Shown: positions 1-18,478 of the stretch, one piece after another
How positions within the stretch are numbered: position 1 is the stretch's first letter
Layout: each line of letters starts with the position of its first letter
Notes under the pieces: model-generated
What the model was told of the DNA's origin: nothing
The model's database searches: none
The model's input: only the letters and a program-made list of their open reading frames with translations
NCBI RefSeq assembly: GCF_003367355.1
Contig: NZ_CP031413.1
Span: forward strand, 2,026,921-2,090,920
Direction: 5' to 3'
DNA: 64,000 nucleotides
DNA from: Lysobacter sp. TY2-98
GTDB taxonomy: Bacteria > Pseudomonadota > Gammaproteobacteria > Xanthomonadales > Xanthomonadaceae
Position numbers and translations under genes: made by a program

Positions 1-1012
<1,012 letters not shown>

Positions 1013-1048
1013 GGGACCCTCTCGTATGTTTTCGGATTCTCAAATGGC

Positions 1049-1102
1049 CGGACGCCGCCCTTGAAGGCGGCCTCCGGTGGGAGGGCGGCCGGAGGCCGCC
1101 CC
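1049..1102 (-). other. Compound GC hairpins between rpsG and fusA
   Basis: Two hairpins lie side by side in the 111-bp spacer: arms 1054-1059/1066-1071, and an 8-bp perfect stem 1083-1090/1094-1101. The segments GGCCTCCGG and CCGGAGGCC can also pair across both, so alternative folds exist. No T-tract follows on the minus strand, so this is not a classical terminator. It may affect mRNA processing or translation of fusA inside the str operon; that is inference. Confidence 0.4.
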
Positions 1103-1123
1103 GTCAGCGCTCGAAGCGCTGGA

Positions 1124-1591
1124 TCACCAGCGGTAGTGCGCGAACGCCTTGTTGGCCTCGGCCATACGGTGCGTCTCTTCGCGCTTCTTGATCGCGCCGC
1201 CGCGGTTCTCGCTGGCGTCGAGCAGCTCGGCCGCGAGCTTGCGCGGCATCGAGTTCTCGCCACGCTTGCGCGCGGAATCGATCAGCCAACGCATGGCGAG
1301 GGCCGAACGACGCGAAGCGCGCACTTCGACCGGCACCTGGTACGTCGCACCGCCGACGCGGCGGGACTTGACCTCGACCGCCGGAGCGACGTTGGTCAGG
1401 GCCTTCTCGACGAGCTCGAGGGCGTTCGGATTCTTCTGGCCGATGACATCCATCGCGCCGTACACGATCTTCTCGGCGACCGACTTCTTGCCGCTCTGCA
1501 TGACCATGTTGATGAAGCGGGCGATCGTCTCGCTTCCGTGCTTCGGATCGGGCAGCACCGAGCGCTGCGGGGTGGAACCTTTACGCGACAT
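1124..1591 (-). CDS. rpsG: 30S ribosomal protein S7
   Basis: Primary 16S rRNA binding protein that nucleates assembly of the 30S head and lines the E site. 155 residues, the usual bacterial length, starting [10 protein letters not shown] and ending AFAHYRW. The conserved tract around residues 75-100 ([15 protein letters not shown]) is intact. It lies 50 bp after rpsL and precedes fusA in the str operon. In E. coli S7 represses str-operon translation at the rpsL-rpsG junction; whether the short spacer here serves this role cannot be read from sequence. Confidence 0.98.
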   Translation of the reverse strand: MSRKGSTPQRSVLPDPKHGSETIARFINMVMQSGKKSVAEKIVYGAMDVIGQKNPNALELVEKALTNVAPAVEVKSRRVGGATYQVPVEVRASRRSALAMRWLIDSARKRGENSMPRKLAAELLDASENRGGAIKKREETHRMAEANKAFAHYRW

Positions 1592-1641
1592 TGGCGTGTA
1601 CCTCTCGTATCAGTCGGCGGCGCGGAAAGCGCCCGCCGGAA

Positions 1642-2016
<375 letters not shown>

Positions 2017-2087
2017 CTGGAGCTCTTCGTGTGGGCCGAGGCCCGTGGAAAACGGAAGGCCAGCCCCGAGGGACCAGCCAAGACGAA

Positions 2088-2131
2088 AAAGCCTAGCCCG
2101 CGTCCGGATCGGCCGGTCGCGGGCTCGCTTT
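2088..2131 (-). terminator. Intrinsic terminator after rpoC
   Basis: In the rpoC-rpsL gap the arms 2095-2102 and 2118-2125 (AGCCCGCG/CGCGGGCT) pair perfectly. The stem extends with AAAGC/GCTTT across a short bulge, and the loop holds an inner CCGG/CCGG pair. Read on the minus strand the structure ends in GGCTTTTTC, a fair U-tract. It separates the rpoBC transcript from the str operon. Confidence 0.65.
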
Positions 2132-2315
2132 GTGCGTCGCGCAGATGCCCGGAGGCGCGCGCGTCGCGAGATCCCACCCTGCCTTGGGTCCAATACGAGG
2201 CACGTCCTGTGACCTCATTTGGTGATCTGGGGCTTGCCCGAAGGCCGCCCGGGTAATGCTTAGCCGGGAGAGTATAGCAGGGCGCGCCTGCCCCGAGGCA
2301 AGCGCGCCCGGCGCC

Positions 2316-6536
<4,221 letters not shown>

Positions 6537-6616
6537 TTCAGTCTCCTAGGGAGCGATTCGCAGTTGAGAACGTTCCGTGCAGCAGGCCGGCGCGATGTGC
6601 GCCGGCCGCGCGGTTC

Positions 6617-10768
<4,152 letters not shown>

Positions 10769-10895
10769 GGGCTGCCTCTGAGAAGCTGGAATGCGGGACT
10801 CGGGATTGCTCATTCGCTACAGCCGCATGCGGCCGGACGTCGTCTACGCGAACGGTCAATCCCGAATCCCGGACTCCCGATTTGAATGAACTGTC

Positions 10896-10952
10896 AGTTG
10901 GAAGCCGCGGGTATTGCCGGCACCCGCACGCCTTCTGAAGCTGCTTCCAACT
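10896..10952 (-). other. Compound stem-loop in the rplL-rpoB spacer
   Basis: A perfect 10-bp outer inverted repeat (AGTTGGAAGC at 10896-10905, GCTTCCAACT at 10943-10952) encloses an inner 6-bp hairpin (GCGGGT 10907-10912, ACCCGC 10922-10927). It occupies the place where E. coli has an RNase III processing hairpin between rplL and rpoB. A role as a processing site is inferred from position only. The spacer 10769-11154 holds no gene. Confidence 0.5.
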
Positions 10953-10973
10953 ACCAACTCGGTTGGTTTTTTC
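10953..10973 (+). other. Small hairpin with T-run on the plus strand, inside the rplL-rpoB spacer
   Basis: ACCAAC (10953-10958) and GTTGGT (10962-10967) form a 6-bp stem followed by TTTTTC on the plus strand. It looks like a weak intrinsic terminator opposing transcription antisense to rpoB. The stem is short, so function is doubtful. Confidence 0.25.
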
Positions 10974-11087
10974 TACTGCCGGATCCGGGGAACGGAAGAG
11001 GCTCGATGCCGCGATCGCCACCGGGGCGATGTTGGACAGCGGGCCGGTCGAAACGTTCCGAAGAACCGGGTCCGTCTACAACGACCA

Positions 11088-11116
11088 AAGGCCGGGGGCA
11101 TTTCGCCCCCAGCCTT
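11088..11116 (-). terminator. Attenuator-like hairpin between rplL and rpoB
   Basis: A 12-bp stem with a single mismatch pairs 11088-11099 with 11105-11116 around a 5-base loop, just 38 bp after the rplL stop. On the minus strand it reads AAGGCTGGGGGC-GAAAT-GCCCCCGGCCTT followed by TGG, so the U-tract is poor. In E. coli a partial terminator at the same place lowers rpoBC expression relative to the L10/L12 genes. The same role is likely here, by position and shape. Confidence 0.6.
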
Positions 11117-11154
11117 CAGTGGGTCGCCGATGAAATCCGGCGACGCAAAGCTGC

Positions 11155-11523
11155 TTACTTGACCTCGACGGTCGCGCCAGCTGCTTCCAGGTCCTTCTTC
11201 ATCTTCGCGGCGTCGTCCTTCGACACGCCTTCCTTCACGGTGCCGCCGGCCTCGGTGAGGTCCTTGGCTTCCTTCAGGCCGAGGCCGGTGATGGCGCGGA
11301 CCGCCTTAATCACTTCGACCTTCTTGTCGCCAGCCGACTTCAGGATGACGTTGAACTCGGTCTGCTCTTCGACCGGAGCCGCGGCGGCGGCCGGGCCGGC
11401 AGCCATGACCGGAGCGGCGGCGGAGACGCCGAACTTCTCTTCGATCGCCTTGACGAGGTCCATGACTTCCATCAGCGACTTGGTGGCGATGGCGTCGACG
11501 ATCTGCTCGTTGGTAACGGACAT
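11155..11523 (-). CDS. rplL: 50S ribosomal protein L7/L12
   Basis: Stalk protein that recruits translational GTPases (EF-G, EF-Tu, IF2, RF3). 122 residues. The N-terminal dimerisation segment (about 1-35) is followed by an Ala-rich hinge (about 35-55) and the C-terminal globular domain with the conserved helix [12 protein letters not shown]. Start ATG at 11523 with AGAGGT upstream. 57 bp after rplJ and in the same operon. The hinge is Ala/Pro-rich as in other gammaproteobacteria. Confidence 0.98.
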   Translation of the reverse strand: MSVTNEQIVDAIATKSLMEVMDLVKAIEEKFGVSAAAPVMAAGPAAAAAPVEEQTEFNVILKSAGDKKVEVIKAVRAITGLGLKEAKDLTEAGGTVKEGVSKDDAAKMKKDLEAAGATVEVK

Positions 11524-11580
11524 TTGAAATTACCTCTGGAAATTGATTTCTAAAGCGGATTCAGGAAAGAACGTCGACGA

Positions 11581-12120
11581 TCAAGCCGGTTCGGCTTCAG
11601 CCGGAGCTTCCTCAGCCGGCGCGGCATCGCCGCCACCCTGCTGATCGGCCACGGCCTTGACGGCGCGCGCGAACATCGCGGCCGGCTCGGCGAGCACGCG
11701 GGCGAGCATCGCCAGCGCCTGTTCGCGAGTCGGAAGCGAGGCGAGCACATCGACGTGGGCGGCCGGCAGCAGCTTGCCTTCCACCGAGACGACCTTCGCC
11801 TTGAGCTTGTCGTTACCCTTGGACGCATCCTTGATGAGGCGACCGGCCGCGCCGGGTTCCTCGAGCGAGAACGCGTACAGCAGCGGACCGACCAGGGCGT
11901 CCTGGACACACGCGAAATCGGTGCCTTCGACGGCACGCGACGCGAGGGTGTTCTTGACGACCCGGAGGTACACACCCGTTTCGCGAGCCTTCTTGCGCAT
12001 CTCGGTCATCTGACTGACCGTGGTGCCCGCGTACTCGGCCGCGACCAGGGAGTGTGCCTTGCCGGCGATTTCCGCCAGCTCCGCGACGACTTCCTGCTTC
12101 TGGGACAGATTGAGAGCCAT
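11581..12120 (-). CDS. rplJ: 50S ribosomal protein L10
   Basis: Anchors L7/L12 dimers to 23S rRNA and, as the L10(L12)4 complex, represses its own mRNA. The start [15 protein letters not shown] at 12120 gives 179 residues; TTGGAGGAG upstream is a strong ribosome binding site. The frame stays open further upstream to 12192, but that part lies in the leader RNA. The C-terminal tail is Ala/Glu/Pro-rich ([14 protein letters not shown]), longer than in E. coli (about 165 residues). The leader at 12246-12368 supports autogenous control. Confidence 0.98.
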   Translation of the reverse strand: MALNLSQKQEVVAELAEIAGKAHSLVAAEYAGTTVSQMTEMRKKARETGVYLRVVKNTLASRAVEGTDFACVQDALVGPLLYAFSLEEPGAAGRLIKDASKGNDKLKAKVVSVEGKLLPAAHVDVLASLPTREQALAMLARVLAEPAAMFARAVKAVADQQGGGDAAPAEEAPAEAEPA

Positions 12121-12245
12121 TGCACTCCTCCAATTGAACTCCGCGACCGGCTTGCACCGGGAGCGGGACGGGGCGGCGCCTGTCCATGGCACCGGGGATA
12201 CGCGAGGTATCCCGGTGGTGGCCGTCCAGAAACGAATTTCCAGAA

Positions 12246-12368
12246 GGGCACCATCTACGCAGGCGGTGGATTAAGCAGCCCCGCTTCGACCGACGGCGAT
12301 TCCCTTGCCGTGTTGAGCATCCATTGCCCGTCGCCGGTCGGCGCTGACCGCACCTGCGGTCTTTGACG
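12246..12368 (-). promoter_or_regulatory. Ribosomal protein L10 leader (rplJL autoregulation)
   Basis: Between rplA and rplJ the minus-strand RNA contains GACCGCAGGTG (around 12350-12362) and, about 90 bases later, CTTAATCC...CCTGCGTAGATGGTG (around 12250-12275). CCGCAGG (12353-12359) can pair with CCTGCG (12258-12263), closing the long-range stem typical of the gammaproteobacterial L10 leader. By family knowledge this RNA binds L10(L12)4 and represses translation of rplJ and rplL. The whole spacer 12121-12439 has no gene. Boundaries are approximate. Confidence 0.8.
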
Positions 12369-12372
12369 GTCA

Positions 12373-12390
12373 CTGCCGCCGAAGCGGCAG
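12373..12390 (-). other. Hairpin just upstream of the L10 leader
   Basis: CTGCCGC (12373-12379) and GCGGCAG (12384-12390) form a perfect 7-bp stem with a CGAA/TTCG tetraloop. It lies between the rplA stop and the L10 leader. There is no T-tract after it; it may be an RNA stability or processing element. Confidence 0.4.
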
Positions 12391-12439
12391 CGCCTTCAAA
12401 AGAGTCGGCCGGCGGCGCGAGCCACCGGCCTTGAAACGA

Positions 12440-13138
12440 TTACTTCAGAGTGAGCGACGACTGGTCGACGATCACGCCCGGACCCATGGTCGAGCTGATC
12501 GCGATCTTCTGCAGGTACTGGCCCTTCGAGGTCGACGGCTTCGCCTTGATCAGGTCGAGCAGCAGCGCCTGGAGGTTGTCCTTCAGCTTGTCGGACTCGA
12601 AATCGGCCTTGCCGATCGTGCAGTGGATGATACCCGCCTTGTCGGTGCGGTAACGGACCTGGCCGCCCTTGGCGTTCTTGACCGCTTCAGCCGGATTCGC
12701 CGACACGGTGCCGACCTTCGGGTTCGGCATCAGGCCACGCGGGCCGAGCACCGTACCGAGCTTGCCGACGACGCGCATGGCGTCCGGCGTCGCGATCACG
12801 ACGTCGTAGTTCAGCTCACCGCCCTGCATGCGCTCGGCGAGGTCGTCCATACCGACGGCATCCGCACCCGCGGCGAGGGCCTCGTCGGCCTTCGCACCGG
12901 CCGGCGCGAACACGGCGACGCGCACCGTCTTGCCGGTACCGGCCGGCAGCACGGTCGAGCCGCGCACCTGCTGGTCCGACTTCTTGGCGTCGACGCCGAG
13001 GCGGACGGCAACGTCCACGGACTCGACGAACTTCGCCTTGGTGGCGGTCTTGACGATCTGGATGGCGTCCTCGAAGGCATACGCCTTACCCGGGACGACG
13101 GCGGCCTGAATGGCCTTCTGACGCTTGTTCATTGCCAT
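12440..13138 (-). CDS. rplA: 50S ribosomal protein L1
   Basis: Forms the mobile L1 stalk at the ribosomal E site and binds 23S rRNA helices 76-78; in E. coli it also represses its own rplKA mRNA. 232 residues, the usual length. Conserved parts present: [18 protein letters not shown] in domain II and [14 protein letters not shown] near the C-terminus. Two possible starts, MAM at 13138 and the internal ATG at 13132; the first leaves only 4 bp from the rplK stop and is preferred. Confidence 0.97.
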   Translation of the reverse strand: MAMNKRQKAIQAAVVPGKAYAFEDAIQIVKTATKAKFVESVDVAVRLGVDAKKSDQQVRGSTVLPAGTGKTVRVAVFAPAGAKADEALAAGADAVGMDDLAERMQGGELNYDVVIATPDAMRVVGKLGTVLGPRGLMPNPKVGTVSANPAEAVKNAKGGQVRYRTDKAGIIHCTIGKADFESDKLKDNLQALLLDLIKAKPSTSKGQYLQKIAISSTMGPGVIVDQSSLTLK

Positions 13139-13142
13139 GTTC

Positions 13143-13571
13143 TTAGCCCTCCACCACGAGGCCCATCGAACGGGCCGAGCCCGCGATGGTCTTCACTGCC
13201 GCATCGAGATCCGCCGCCGTCAGGTCGGCTTCCTTCTGCTTGGCGATCGCCTCGAGCTGGGCGCGAGTGACCTTGCCCACCTTCTCGGTGTTCGGACGCT
13301 TGGAGCCCGACTGGATGCCGGCGGCCTTCTTCAGAAGCACCGAAGCCGGGGTCGACTTGGTGACGAAGGTGAAGGTGCGGTCCGAGTAGGCCGTGATGAT
13401 GACCGGGGTCGGCAGACCCGGCTCGAGCTTGGAGGTCGCAGCGTTGAACGCCTTGCAGAACTCCATGATGTTGAGGCCGCGCTGGCCGAGCGCCGGACCG
13501 ACCGGCGGCGAGGGGTTGGCCTGACCGGCCTTCACCTGCAGCTTGATGTAACCAACAACCTTCTTTGCCAC
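13143..13571 (-). CDS. rplK: 50S ribosomal protein L11
   Basis: Part of the GTPase-associated centre and needed for RelA activation. 142 residues. It starts with GTG at 13571 ([20 protein letters not shown]) and has the flexible Pro-rich segment [14 protein letters not shown] (about 20-33) to which thiostrepton-class antibiotics bind. It overlaps nothing and lies 4 bp before rplA. The 159 bp between nusG and rplK hold two hairpins but no gene. Confidence 0.97.
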   Translation of the reverse strand: MAKKVVGYIKLQVKAGQANPSPPVGPALGQRGLNIMEFCKAFNAATSKLEPGLPTPVIITAYSDRTFTFVTKSTPASVLLKKAAGIQSGSKRPNTEKVGKVTRAQLEAIAKQKEADLTAADLDAAVKTIAGSARSMGLVVEG

Positions 13572-13632
13572 GATCTTTCTCCTGGAGTTCGAACGTCAGC
13601 GGCTCGCGCCGACTCCTCCTTTCGTTGAAATG

Positions 13633-13690
13633 CGAAACAGGCCTTCGGCCTGTTTCGTTCCCCCGGCGTTATCCGGCCGCAAGGCCGGAT
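13633..13690 (-). other. Two tandem hairpins between nusG and rplK
   Basis: An 11-bp perfect stem (13633-13643/13647-13657, loop TTC) is followed by an 8-bp perfect stem (13671-13678/13683-13690, loop GCAA). Neither has a clear U-tract on the minus strand. They may partly separate the secE-nusG transcript from rplKAJL, or protect mRNA ends. In many gammaproteobacteria rplK has its own promoter after nusG. Confidence 0.45.
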
Positions 13691-13730
13691 GGACGGCGAG
13701 AGTTATCCGAACGGAATGCTCGGGTAACGC

Positions 13731-14303
13731 TTACTTGGCCTTCTCGACCTGACCGAACTCGAGTTCGACCGGCGTCGAGCGACCGAAAATCAGCACCGCC
13801 ACGCGCAGGCGGCTCTTCTCGTAATTGATCTCTTCGACGACGCCGTTGAAGTCGTTGAAGGGGCCGTCGGTGACGCGGACCATCTCGCCCGGCTCGAACA
13901 GCACCTTCGGACGCGGCTTCTCGACGCCTTCCTGCACGCGCTGCAGGATCTGGTCGGCCTCGCGATCGGAGATCGGCAGCGGGCGATCGGCGGTGCCGCC
14001 GATGAAGCCCATCACCTTGGAGGTCTCCTTGATGAGGTGCCAGCACTCGCTGTCGATGCGCGGGATGCCGTTCTCGTCGTGGACCGCGATCTGCACGAGC
14101 ACGTAGCCCGGGAAGAACTTGCGCTCGGAACGGCGCTTCTGGCCGGAGCGCATCTCCACCACTTCTTCGGTCGGCACCAGCACGTCGCCGAACTTGTCCT
14201 GCATCTCTTCGCGCGCGATGCGATCACGCAGCGCCTGCGCGACGGACTTCTCGAAGCCCGAGTACGCATGCACGACGAACCAGCGCTTGTTGACTTCAGT
14301 CAT
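13731..14303 (-). CDS. nusG: Transcription termination/antitermination factor NusG
   Basis: Binds the RNA polymerase clamp to suppress pausing and links it to Rho or ribosomal protein S10. 190 residues. The NGN domain comes first ([18 protein letters not shown], then [12 protein letters not shown]), and the KOW domain is C-terminal ([16 protein letters not shown], about residues 137-152). The stop of secE is one base away, so secE-nusG are co-transcribed. Slightly longer than E. coli NusG (181). Confidence 0.98.
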   Translation of the reverse strand: MTEVNKRWFVVHAYSGFEKSVAQALRDRIAREEMQDKFGDVLVPTEEVVEMRSGQKRRSERKFFPGYVLVQIAVHDENGIPRIDSECWHLIKETSKVMGFIGGTADRPLPISDREADQILQRVQEGVEKPRPKVLFEPGEMVRVTDGPFNDFNGVVEEINYEKSRLRVAVLIFGRSTPVELEFGQVEKAK

Positions 14304-14304
14304 C

Positions 14305-14697
14305 TCAACGCCCCATCAGGAACTTGACGAGCCACTGGATCACCACATCGAAGCCGGCGAGCAGGAGGCTGAGGATGAGCACCGCGAGCATGACGACCCA
14401 CGTGGTGCGCATGGCTTCCTGGCGGTTCGGCCAGACCACCTTGCGCAGCTCGAAACGCGATTCCGACAGGAATTCGCGCGTGCGACCGCCCTGTGCGGAC
14501 GTGGCGAAAAGCACACCGCCAGCGAGGATGCCGGCCACGACCATCAGCGCGCGCACGCCCGTGGCGAGATCGGCGAACCAATAGAAGGCGAACACGCCGG
14601 CCGCCACCAGCAGCACGGCGACCACGTACTTGGCGACATCGCCCGCGGACGAGCCGCCGGCCTGTGCACCGCGATTTTGTACGACCTTGCTATTCAC
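14305..14697 (-). CDS. secE: Preprotein translocase subunit SecE
   Basis: Essential membrane subunit of the SecYEG channel. The start is GTG at 14697 ([14 protein letters not shown]), giving 130 residues. Upstream in-frame codons run into the tRNA-Trp gene and cannot be coding. Three hydrophobic segments are visible (about 20-40, 45-65, 95-120), the three-helix arrangement of enterobacterial SecE. The conserved cytoplasmic hinge before the last helix is [17 protein letters not shown]. It lies between tRNA-Trp and nusG, the classic neighbourhood. Confidence 0.95.
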   Translation of the reverse strand: MNSKVVQNRGAQAGGSSAGDVAKYVVAVLLVAAGVFAFYWFADLATGVRALMVVAGILAGGVLFATSAQGGRTREFLSESRFELRKVVWPNRQEAMRTTWVVMLAVLILSLLLAGFDVVIQWLVKFLMGR

Positions 14698-14785
14698 GTC
14701 CCGCGAGTCCCTCGCGAAAGCCCCTGCATCCCTGCGCGGACTTCGATGATGTTCGGATCGACGGGCATCCGGATGGCCGTCGAGG

Positions 14786-14861
<76 letters not shown>

Positions 14862-14884
14862 ATCGACTTGTAGGCGTTTCCCGA

Positions 14885-14916
14885 AAAGGCAACGGCGGCT
14901 TGCGCCGCCTGCCTTT
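14885..14916 (-). terminator. Intrinsic terminator after tuf
   Basis: A stem formed by AAAGGC/GCCTTT and GGCGGC/GCCGCC (inner arms 14894-14899 and 14904-14909, loop TTGC) with a 3-versus-1 base bulge. On the minus strand it ends GCCTTTTCGG. It lies 106 bp after the tuf stop and before tRNA-Trp. Confidence 0.65.
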
Positions 14917-15022
14917 CCCGCCCGGTTGTGCGACCCCGGCCAAGCCGGCTTCGCGTCCCGTGGGCCGGCATCGCGTGCCGGCCGCGGGTTGCGCCACCGC
15001 CCTCAGGCGATGGCGGCAGGTC

Positions 15023-16213
15023 TTACTTGATGATCTTCGCCACCACGCCGGCGCCGACCGTACGGCCGCCTTCGCGGATCGCGAAGCGCAGGCCCTCGTC
15101 CATCGCCACCGGGTTGATCAGCGTCACCACCATCTTGATGTTGTCGCCCGGCATCACCATCTCGACGCCTTCCGGCAGCTCGATCGAACCCGTGATGTCC
15201 GTCGTGCGGAAGTAGAACTGCGGGCGGTAGCCCTTGAAGAACGGCGTGTGGCGGCCGCCCTCGTCCTTCGACAGCACGTACACCTCGGCCTCGAAGTCCG
15301 TGTGCGGCTTGATCGAACCCGGCTTGCACAGCACCTGGCCACGCTCGACGTCGTCACGCTTGGTGCCGCGCAGCAGCAGACCGGCGTTGTCGCCCGCCTG
15401 ACCTTGGTCCAGCAGCTTGCGGAACATCTCGACGCCGGTGACCGTCGTCTTCTGCGTCGGACGGATGCCGACGATTTCGATTTCGTCGCCAACCTTGATG
15501 ATGCCGCGCTCGATACGGCCCGTGACCACCGTGCCGCGACCCGAGATCGAGAACACGTCCTCGACCGGCATCAGGAACGGCATGTCGATCGCACGCTCCG
15601 GCTCCGGGATCCAGGTGTCCAGCGCGTCGACCAGCTTGATGATCGCCGGCACGCCGATCTCCGACTGGTCGCCTTCCAGCGCCAGACGGGCCGAGCCCGC
15701 GATGATCGGGGTGTCGTCGCCCGGGAAGTCGTACTTCGACAGCAGCTCACGCACTTCCATCTCGACCAGCTCGAGCAGCTCGGCGTCGTCGACCATGTCG
15801 GCCTTGTTCAGGAACACGACGATGTACGGCACGCCGACCTGGCGCGAGAGCAGGATGTGCTCACGCGTCTGCGGCATCGGGCCGTCCGCGGCCGAGCACA
15901 CCAGGATCGCGCCGTCCATCTGCGCCGCACCCGTGATCATGTTCTTCACGTAGTCCGCGTGGCCCGGGCAGTCGACGTGCGCGTAGTGACGATTCGCGCT
16001 TTCGTATTCCACGTGCGCCGTCGAGATCGTGATGCCGCGCGCCTTCTCTTCCGGCGCCGCGTCGATCTGGTCGTAACCCTTGAACTCACCACCGAAACGC
16101 TCCGCACCGATCTTCGTCAGCGCCGCCGTCAGCGTCGTCTTGCCGTGGTCCACGTGACCGATCGTGCCCACGTTCACGTGGGGCTTGGTGCGCTCGAACT
16201 TACCCTTGGCCAT
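15023..16213 (-). CDS. tuf: Elongation factor Tu
   Basis: GTPase that delivers aminoacyl-tRNA to the ribosome. 396 residues. The P-loop GHVDHGKT is at residues 19-26, followed by [12 protein letters not shown] and the G4 motif NKADM near residue 136. The C-terminal barrels end [14 protein letters not shown]. It follows tRNA-Tyr, tRNA-Gly and tRNA-Thr, the tufB arrangement. A second tuf copy would be expected beyond the left edge after fusA, but that is outside the window, so I do not assign A or B. Confidence 0.99.
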   Translation of the reverse strand: MAKGKFERTKPHVNVGTIGHVDHGKTTLTAALTKIGAERFGGEFKGYDQIDAAPEEKARGITISTAHVEYESANRHYAHVDCPGHADYVKNMITGAAQMDGAILVCSAADGPMPQTREHILLSRQVGVPYIVVFLNKADMVDDAELLELVEMEVRELLSKYDFPGDDTPIIAGSARLALEGDQSEIGVPAIIKLVDALDTWIPEPERAIDMPFLMPVEDVFSISGRGTVVTGRIERGIIKVGDEIEIVGIRPTQKTTVTGVEMFRKLLDQGQAGDNAGLLLRGTKRDDVERGQVLCKPGSIKPHTDFEAEVYVLSKDEGGRHTPFFKGYRPQFYFRTTDITGSIELPEGVEMVMPGDNIKMVVTLINPVAMDEGLRFAIREGGRTVGAGVVAKIIK

Positions 16214-16264
16214 GGCTCTGTCTCGTTGGGGCGCTTCGCGAGAAGCGTTCGGTGGATTGCGAAA

Positions 16265-16340
16265 TGGTGCTCACGAAAGGAATCGAACCTTCGACCTCCT
16301 CCTTACCAAGGAGGTGCTCTACCGACTGAGCTACGTGAGC
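16265..16340 (-). tRNA. tRNA-Thr (anticodon GGT)
   Basis: 76 bases with encoded CCA. Acceptor arms GCTCACG/CGTGAGC pair. Anticodon stem CCTCC/GGAGG with loop TTGGTAA, so the anticodon is GGT, reading ACC and ACU. T-arm GGTTCGATTCC. It lies 51 bp upstream of the tuf start and is probably co-transcribed with it. Confidence 0.96.
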
Positions 16341-16372
16341 GAAAACTTTGCGGTGTCTGTCGCGGCGTTCAA

Positions 16373-16446
16373 TGGAGCGGGAGACGGGAATCGAACCCGC
16401 ACCATCAGCTTGGAAGGCTGAGGTTCTACCGTTGAACTACTCCCGC
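16373..16446 (-). tRNA. tRNA-Gly (anticodon TCC)
   Basis: 74 bases with encoded CCA. Acceptor arms GCGGGAG/CTCCCGC. Anticodon stem TCAGC/GCTGA with loop CTTCCAA, so the anticodon is TCC, reading GGA and GGG. T-arm GGTTCGATTCC. Second tRNA of the Tyr-Gly-Thr-tuf transcription unit. Confidence 0.96.
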
Positions 16447-16510
16447 GCCGGACGAACCGCTTGGGTATTGCGCCGCAGGTTGGTAACGCCCGCGGTGTGA
16501 AACGAACAAC

Positions 16511-16596
16511 TGGTGGAGGGAGGTGGATTCGAACCACCGAAGGCGTGAGCCAGCAGATTTACAGTCTGCCCCCGTTGGCCGCTTGGGTATCCCTCC
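16511..16596 (-). tRNA. tRNA-Tyr (anticodon GTA)
   Basis: 86 bases with a long variable arm (class II) and encoded CCA. Acceptor arms GGAGGGA/TCCCTCC. Anticodon stem GCAGA/TCTGC around CTGTAAA. T-arm GGTTCGAATCC. First gene of the Tyr-Gly-Thr-tuf unit. Confidence 0.97.
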
Positions 16597-16676
16597 GGAG
16601 AGCCCGCAATTCTGGCGGACGGTTCGGGGCAAGTCAACGTTGCGTTCACTTCCCCGACCGGACGCCGAACCGGCGG

Positions 16677-17768
16677 TCAGACGTTGAAGCGGAAGTGGAG
16701 GACGTCGCCCTCCTGCACCCGGTACTCCTTGCCCTCCAGGCGCAGGCGGCCGGCGTCGCGGGCGCCCGATTCGCCCTTGTACTTGACGAAGTCGTCGAAC
16801 GAGATCGTCTCGGCGCGGATGAAGCCCTTCTCGAAATCCGTGTGGATGACGCCCGCGGCCTGCGGGGCCGTGGACCCGGCCTTGACCGTCCAGGCGCGGA
16901 CTTCCTTGACGCCCGCCGTGAAGTACGTCTGCAGGCCGAGCAGTTTGTAAGCGGCGCGGATCACGCGATTCAGGCCCGGCTCGTCGAGGCCGAGGTCCGT
17001 CAGGAACGCGTCGCGGTCGGCGTCGTCCAGCTGGCTCAGCTCTTCCTCGATGGCCGCCGACACCGGCACCACCTCGGCACCCTCGGCCTTGGCGCGTTCG
17101 CGCACGGCGTCGAGATGCGGATTGTTCTCGAAGCCGTCCTCCAGGACGTTGGCCACGTACAGCACCGGCTTGATCGTGATCAGGAACAGGTCGCGGACGG
17201 CCGCCTTGTCGTCGTCCGACAGGCCCAGGGCGCGGGCAGCCTTGCCGGCGTCGAGCCCCGCGCGAATGCGGCTCAGCACCTCGACCCGCACTTTCGCGTC
17301 CTTGTCGCCGGTCTTCGCCGAGCGCTCGGCGCGCTGAAGGGCCTTGTCGACCGACTCGAGATCCGCGAGCGCGAGCTCGGTATCGATCGTGTCGATGTCG
17401 GCGATCGGATCGACCTTGTTGTTGACGTGGATGACGTCGTCGTTCTCGAAGCAGCGCACGACGTGCGTGATCGCGTCGACCTCGCGGATGTGCGCGAGGA
17501 ACTTGTTGCCGAGGCCCTCGCCCGACGCCGCGCCGGCGACGAGGCCCGCGATGTCGACGAATTCCACCGCGGTCGGGATGACCTTCTGCGGCTTCACGAT
17601 GTCCGACAGCTGATTCAGACGCGGATCCGGCACCGGCACGACGCCGACGTTGGGCTCGATCGTGCAGAACGGGAAATTCGCCGCGGCGATGCCCGCCTTG
17701 GTCAGCGCGTTGAAGAGGGTCGACTTGCCGACGTTGGGCAGGCCGACGATGCCGCATTTGATGCCCAT
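16677..17768 (-). CDS. ychF: Ribosome-associated redox-sensitive ATPase YchF (OLA1 family)
   Basis: OBG-family P-loop NTPase that hydrolyses ATP and binds ribosomes; involved in translational quality control and oxidative stress responses. 363 residues, standard length. P-loop GLPNVGKS at residues 9-16; a coiled-coil helical insert between about 125 and 200; the C-terminal TGS domain ends [13 protein letters not shown], which is almost invariant in the family. Downstream of pth in a pth-ychF pair, the common arrangement. Confidence 0.97.
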   Translation of the reverse strand: MGIKCGIVGLPNVGKSTLFNALTKAGIAAANFPFCTIEPNVGVVPVPDPRLNQLSDIVKPQKVIPTAVEFVDIAGLVAGAASGEGLGNKFLAHIREVDAITHVVRCFENDDVIHVNNKVDPIADIDTIDTELALADLESVDKALQRAERSAKTGDKDAKVRVEVLSRIRAGLDAGKAARALGLSDDDKAAVRDLFLITIKPVLYVANVLEDGFENNPHLDAVRERAKAEGAEVVPVSAAIEEELSQLDDADRDAFLTDLGLDEPGLNRVIRAAYKLLGLQTYFTAGVKEVRAWTVKAGSTAPQAAGVIHTDFEKGFIRAETISFDDFVKYKGESGARDAGRLRLEGKEYRVQEGDVLHFRFNV

Positions 17769-17836
17769 GGCGTGGCTCCGGTGATTCGAACGGTGATGCG
17801 GAAGCGGCCGTGGTGCAGCCGCTTCCGCATGCCCGC

Positions 17837-18418
17837 TCAGGCTTTGGCGGTGTTGAGGCGCTTCATCGCCTCGTTGATGTCGCCCGCGACGGCGAGCGGC
17901 ATGACGTCGATCGCATCGTCGATCGAACGCAGGATCATCGATTCGTCCGCCGGCGACGGCTTGCCGAGCACCCAGCCGACGACCTTGTCCTTGTGACCCG
18001 GATGGCCGATGCCGACGCGCAGCCGATGGAACTTCGCGTGGCCGAGCAGTCGGATGGTGTCGCGCAGGCCGTTCTGGCCGCCGTGGCCGCCATCGAACTT
18101 GAGGCGCGCGATGCCCGGCGCGAGATCGAGTTCATCGTGCGCGAGCAGCGCTTCGTCCGGCTCGATCTTCCAGAACCGCAGCGCGGCCGTGACCGACTTG
18201 CCGGAGAGATTCATGAAGGTCGACGGCTTGAGCAGCCACACGCTCTGCCCTGCGATATCGATCTTGCAGACCTCGCCGAACAGCTTCGATTCGATGCGGA
18301 AACTGCCGCCGAACTTGCGGGCGAGCTCGTCCGCGAACCAGAACCCGGCGTTGTGCCGCTGGCGCGCGTGCTCGGCACCGGGGTTGCCCAGTCCGACGAT
18401 GAGTTTCAAACCGGCCAT
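17837..18418 (-). CDS. pth: Peptidyl-tRNA hydrolase
   Basis: Releases peptides from peptidyl-tRNA that has dropped off ribosomes. The start [17 protein letters not shown] at 18418 gives 193 residues; an 11-codon upstream extension is unsupported. The catalytic His is H22 (RQRHNAGF) and the family motifs [16 protein letters not shown] and [10 protein letters not shown] are all present. 68 bp before ychF and 60 bp after rplY, consistent with a rplY-pth-ychF transcript. Confidence 0.97.
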   Translation of the reverse strand: MAGLKLIVGLGNPGAEHARQRHNAGFWFADELARKFGGSFRIESKLFGEVCKIDIAGQSVWLLKPSTFMNLSGKSVTAALRFWKIEPDEALLAHDELDLAPGIARLKFDGGHGGQNGLRDTIRLLGHAKFHRLRVGIGHPGHKDKVVGWVLGKPSPADESMILRSIDDAIDVMPLAVAGDINEAMKRLNTAKA

Positions 18419-18438
18419 TGCGTGGTCCGCAGACGCGA

Positions 18439-18465
18439 ACGGGCCGGCCACGAAGGCCGGCCCGT
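18439..18465 (-). other. Strong hairpin between rplY and pth
   Basis: A perfect 11-bp stem (18439-18449 with 18455-18465, sequence ACGGGCCGGCC and its complement) around a 5-base loop fills most of the spacer. There is no U-tract. It may stabilise the rplY message or cause partial termination. Confidence 0.45.
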
Positions 18466-18478
18466 CCGGATGACGCGA

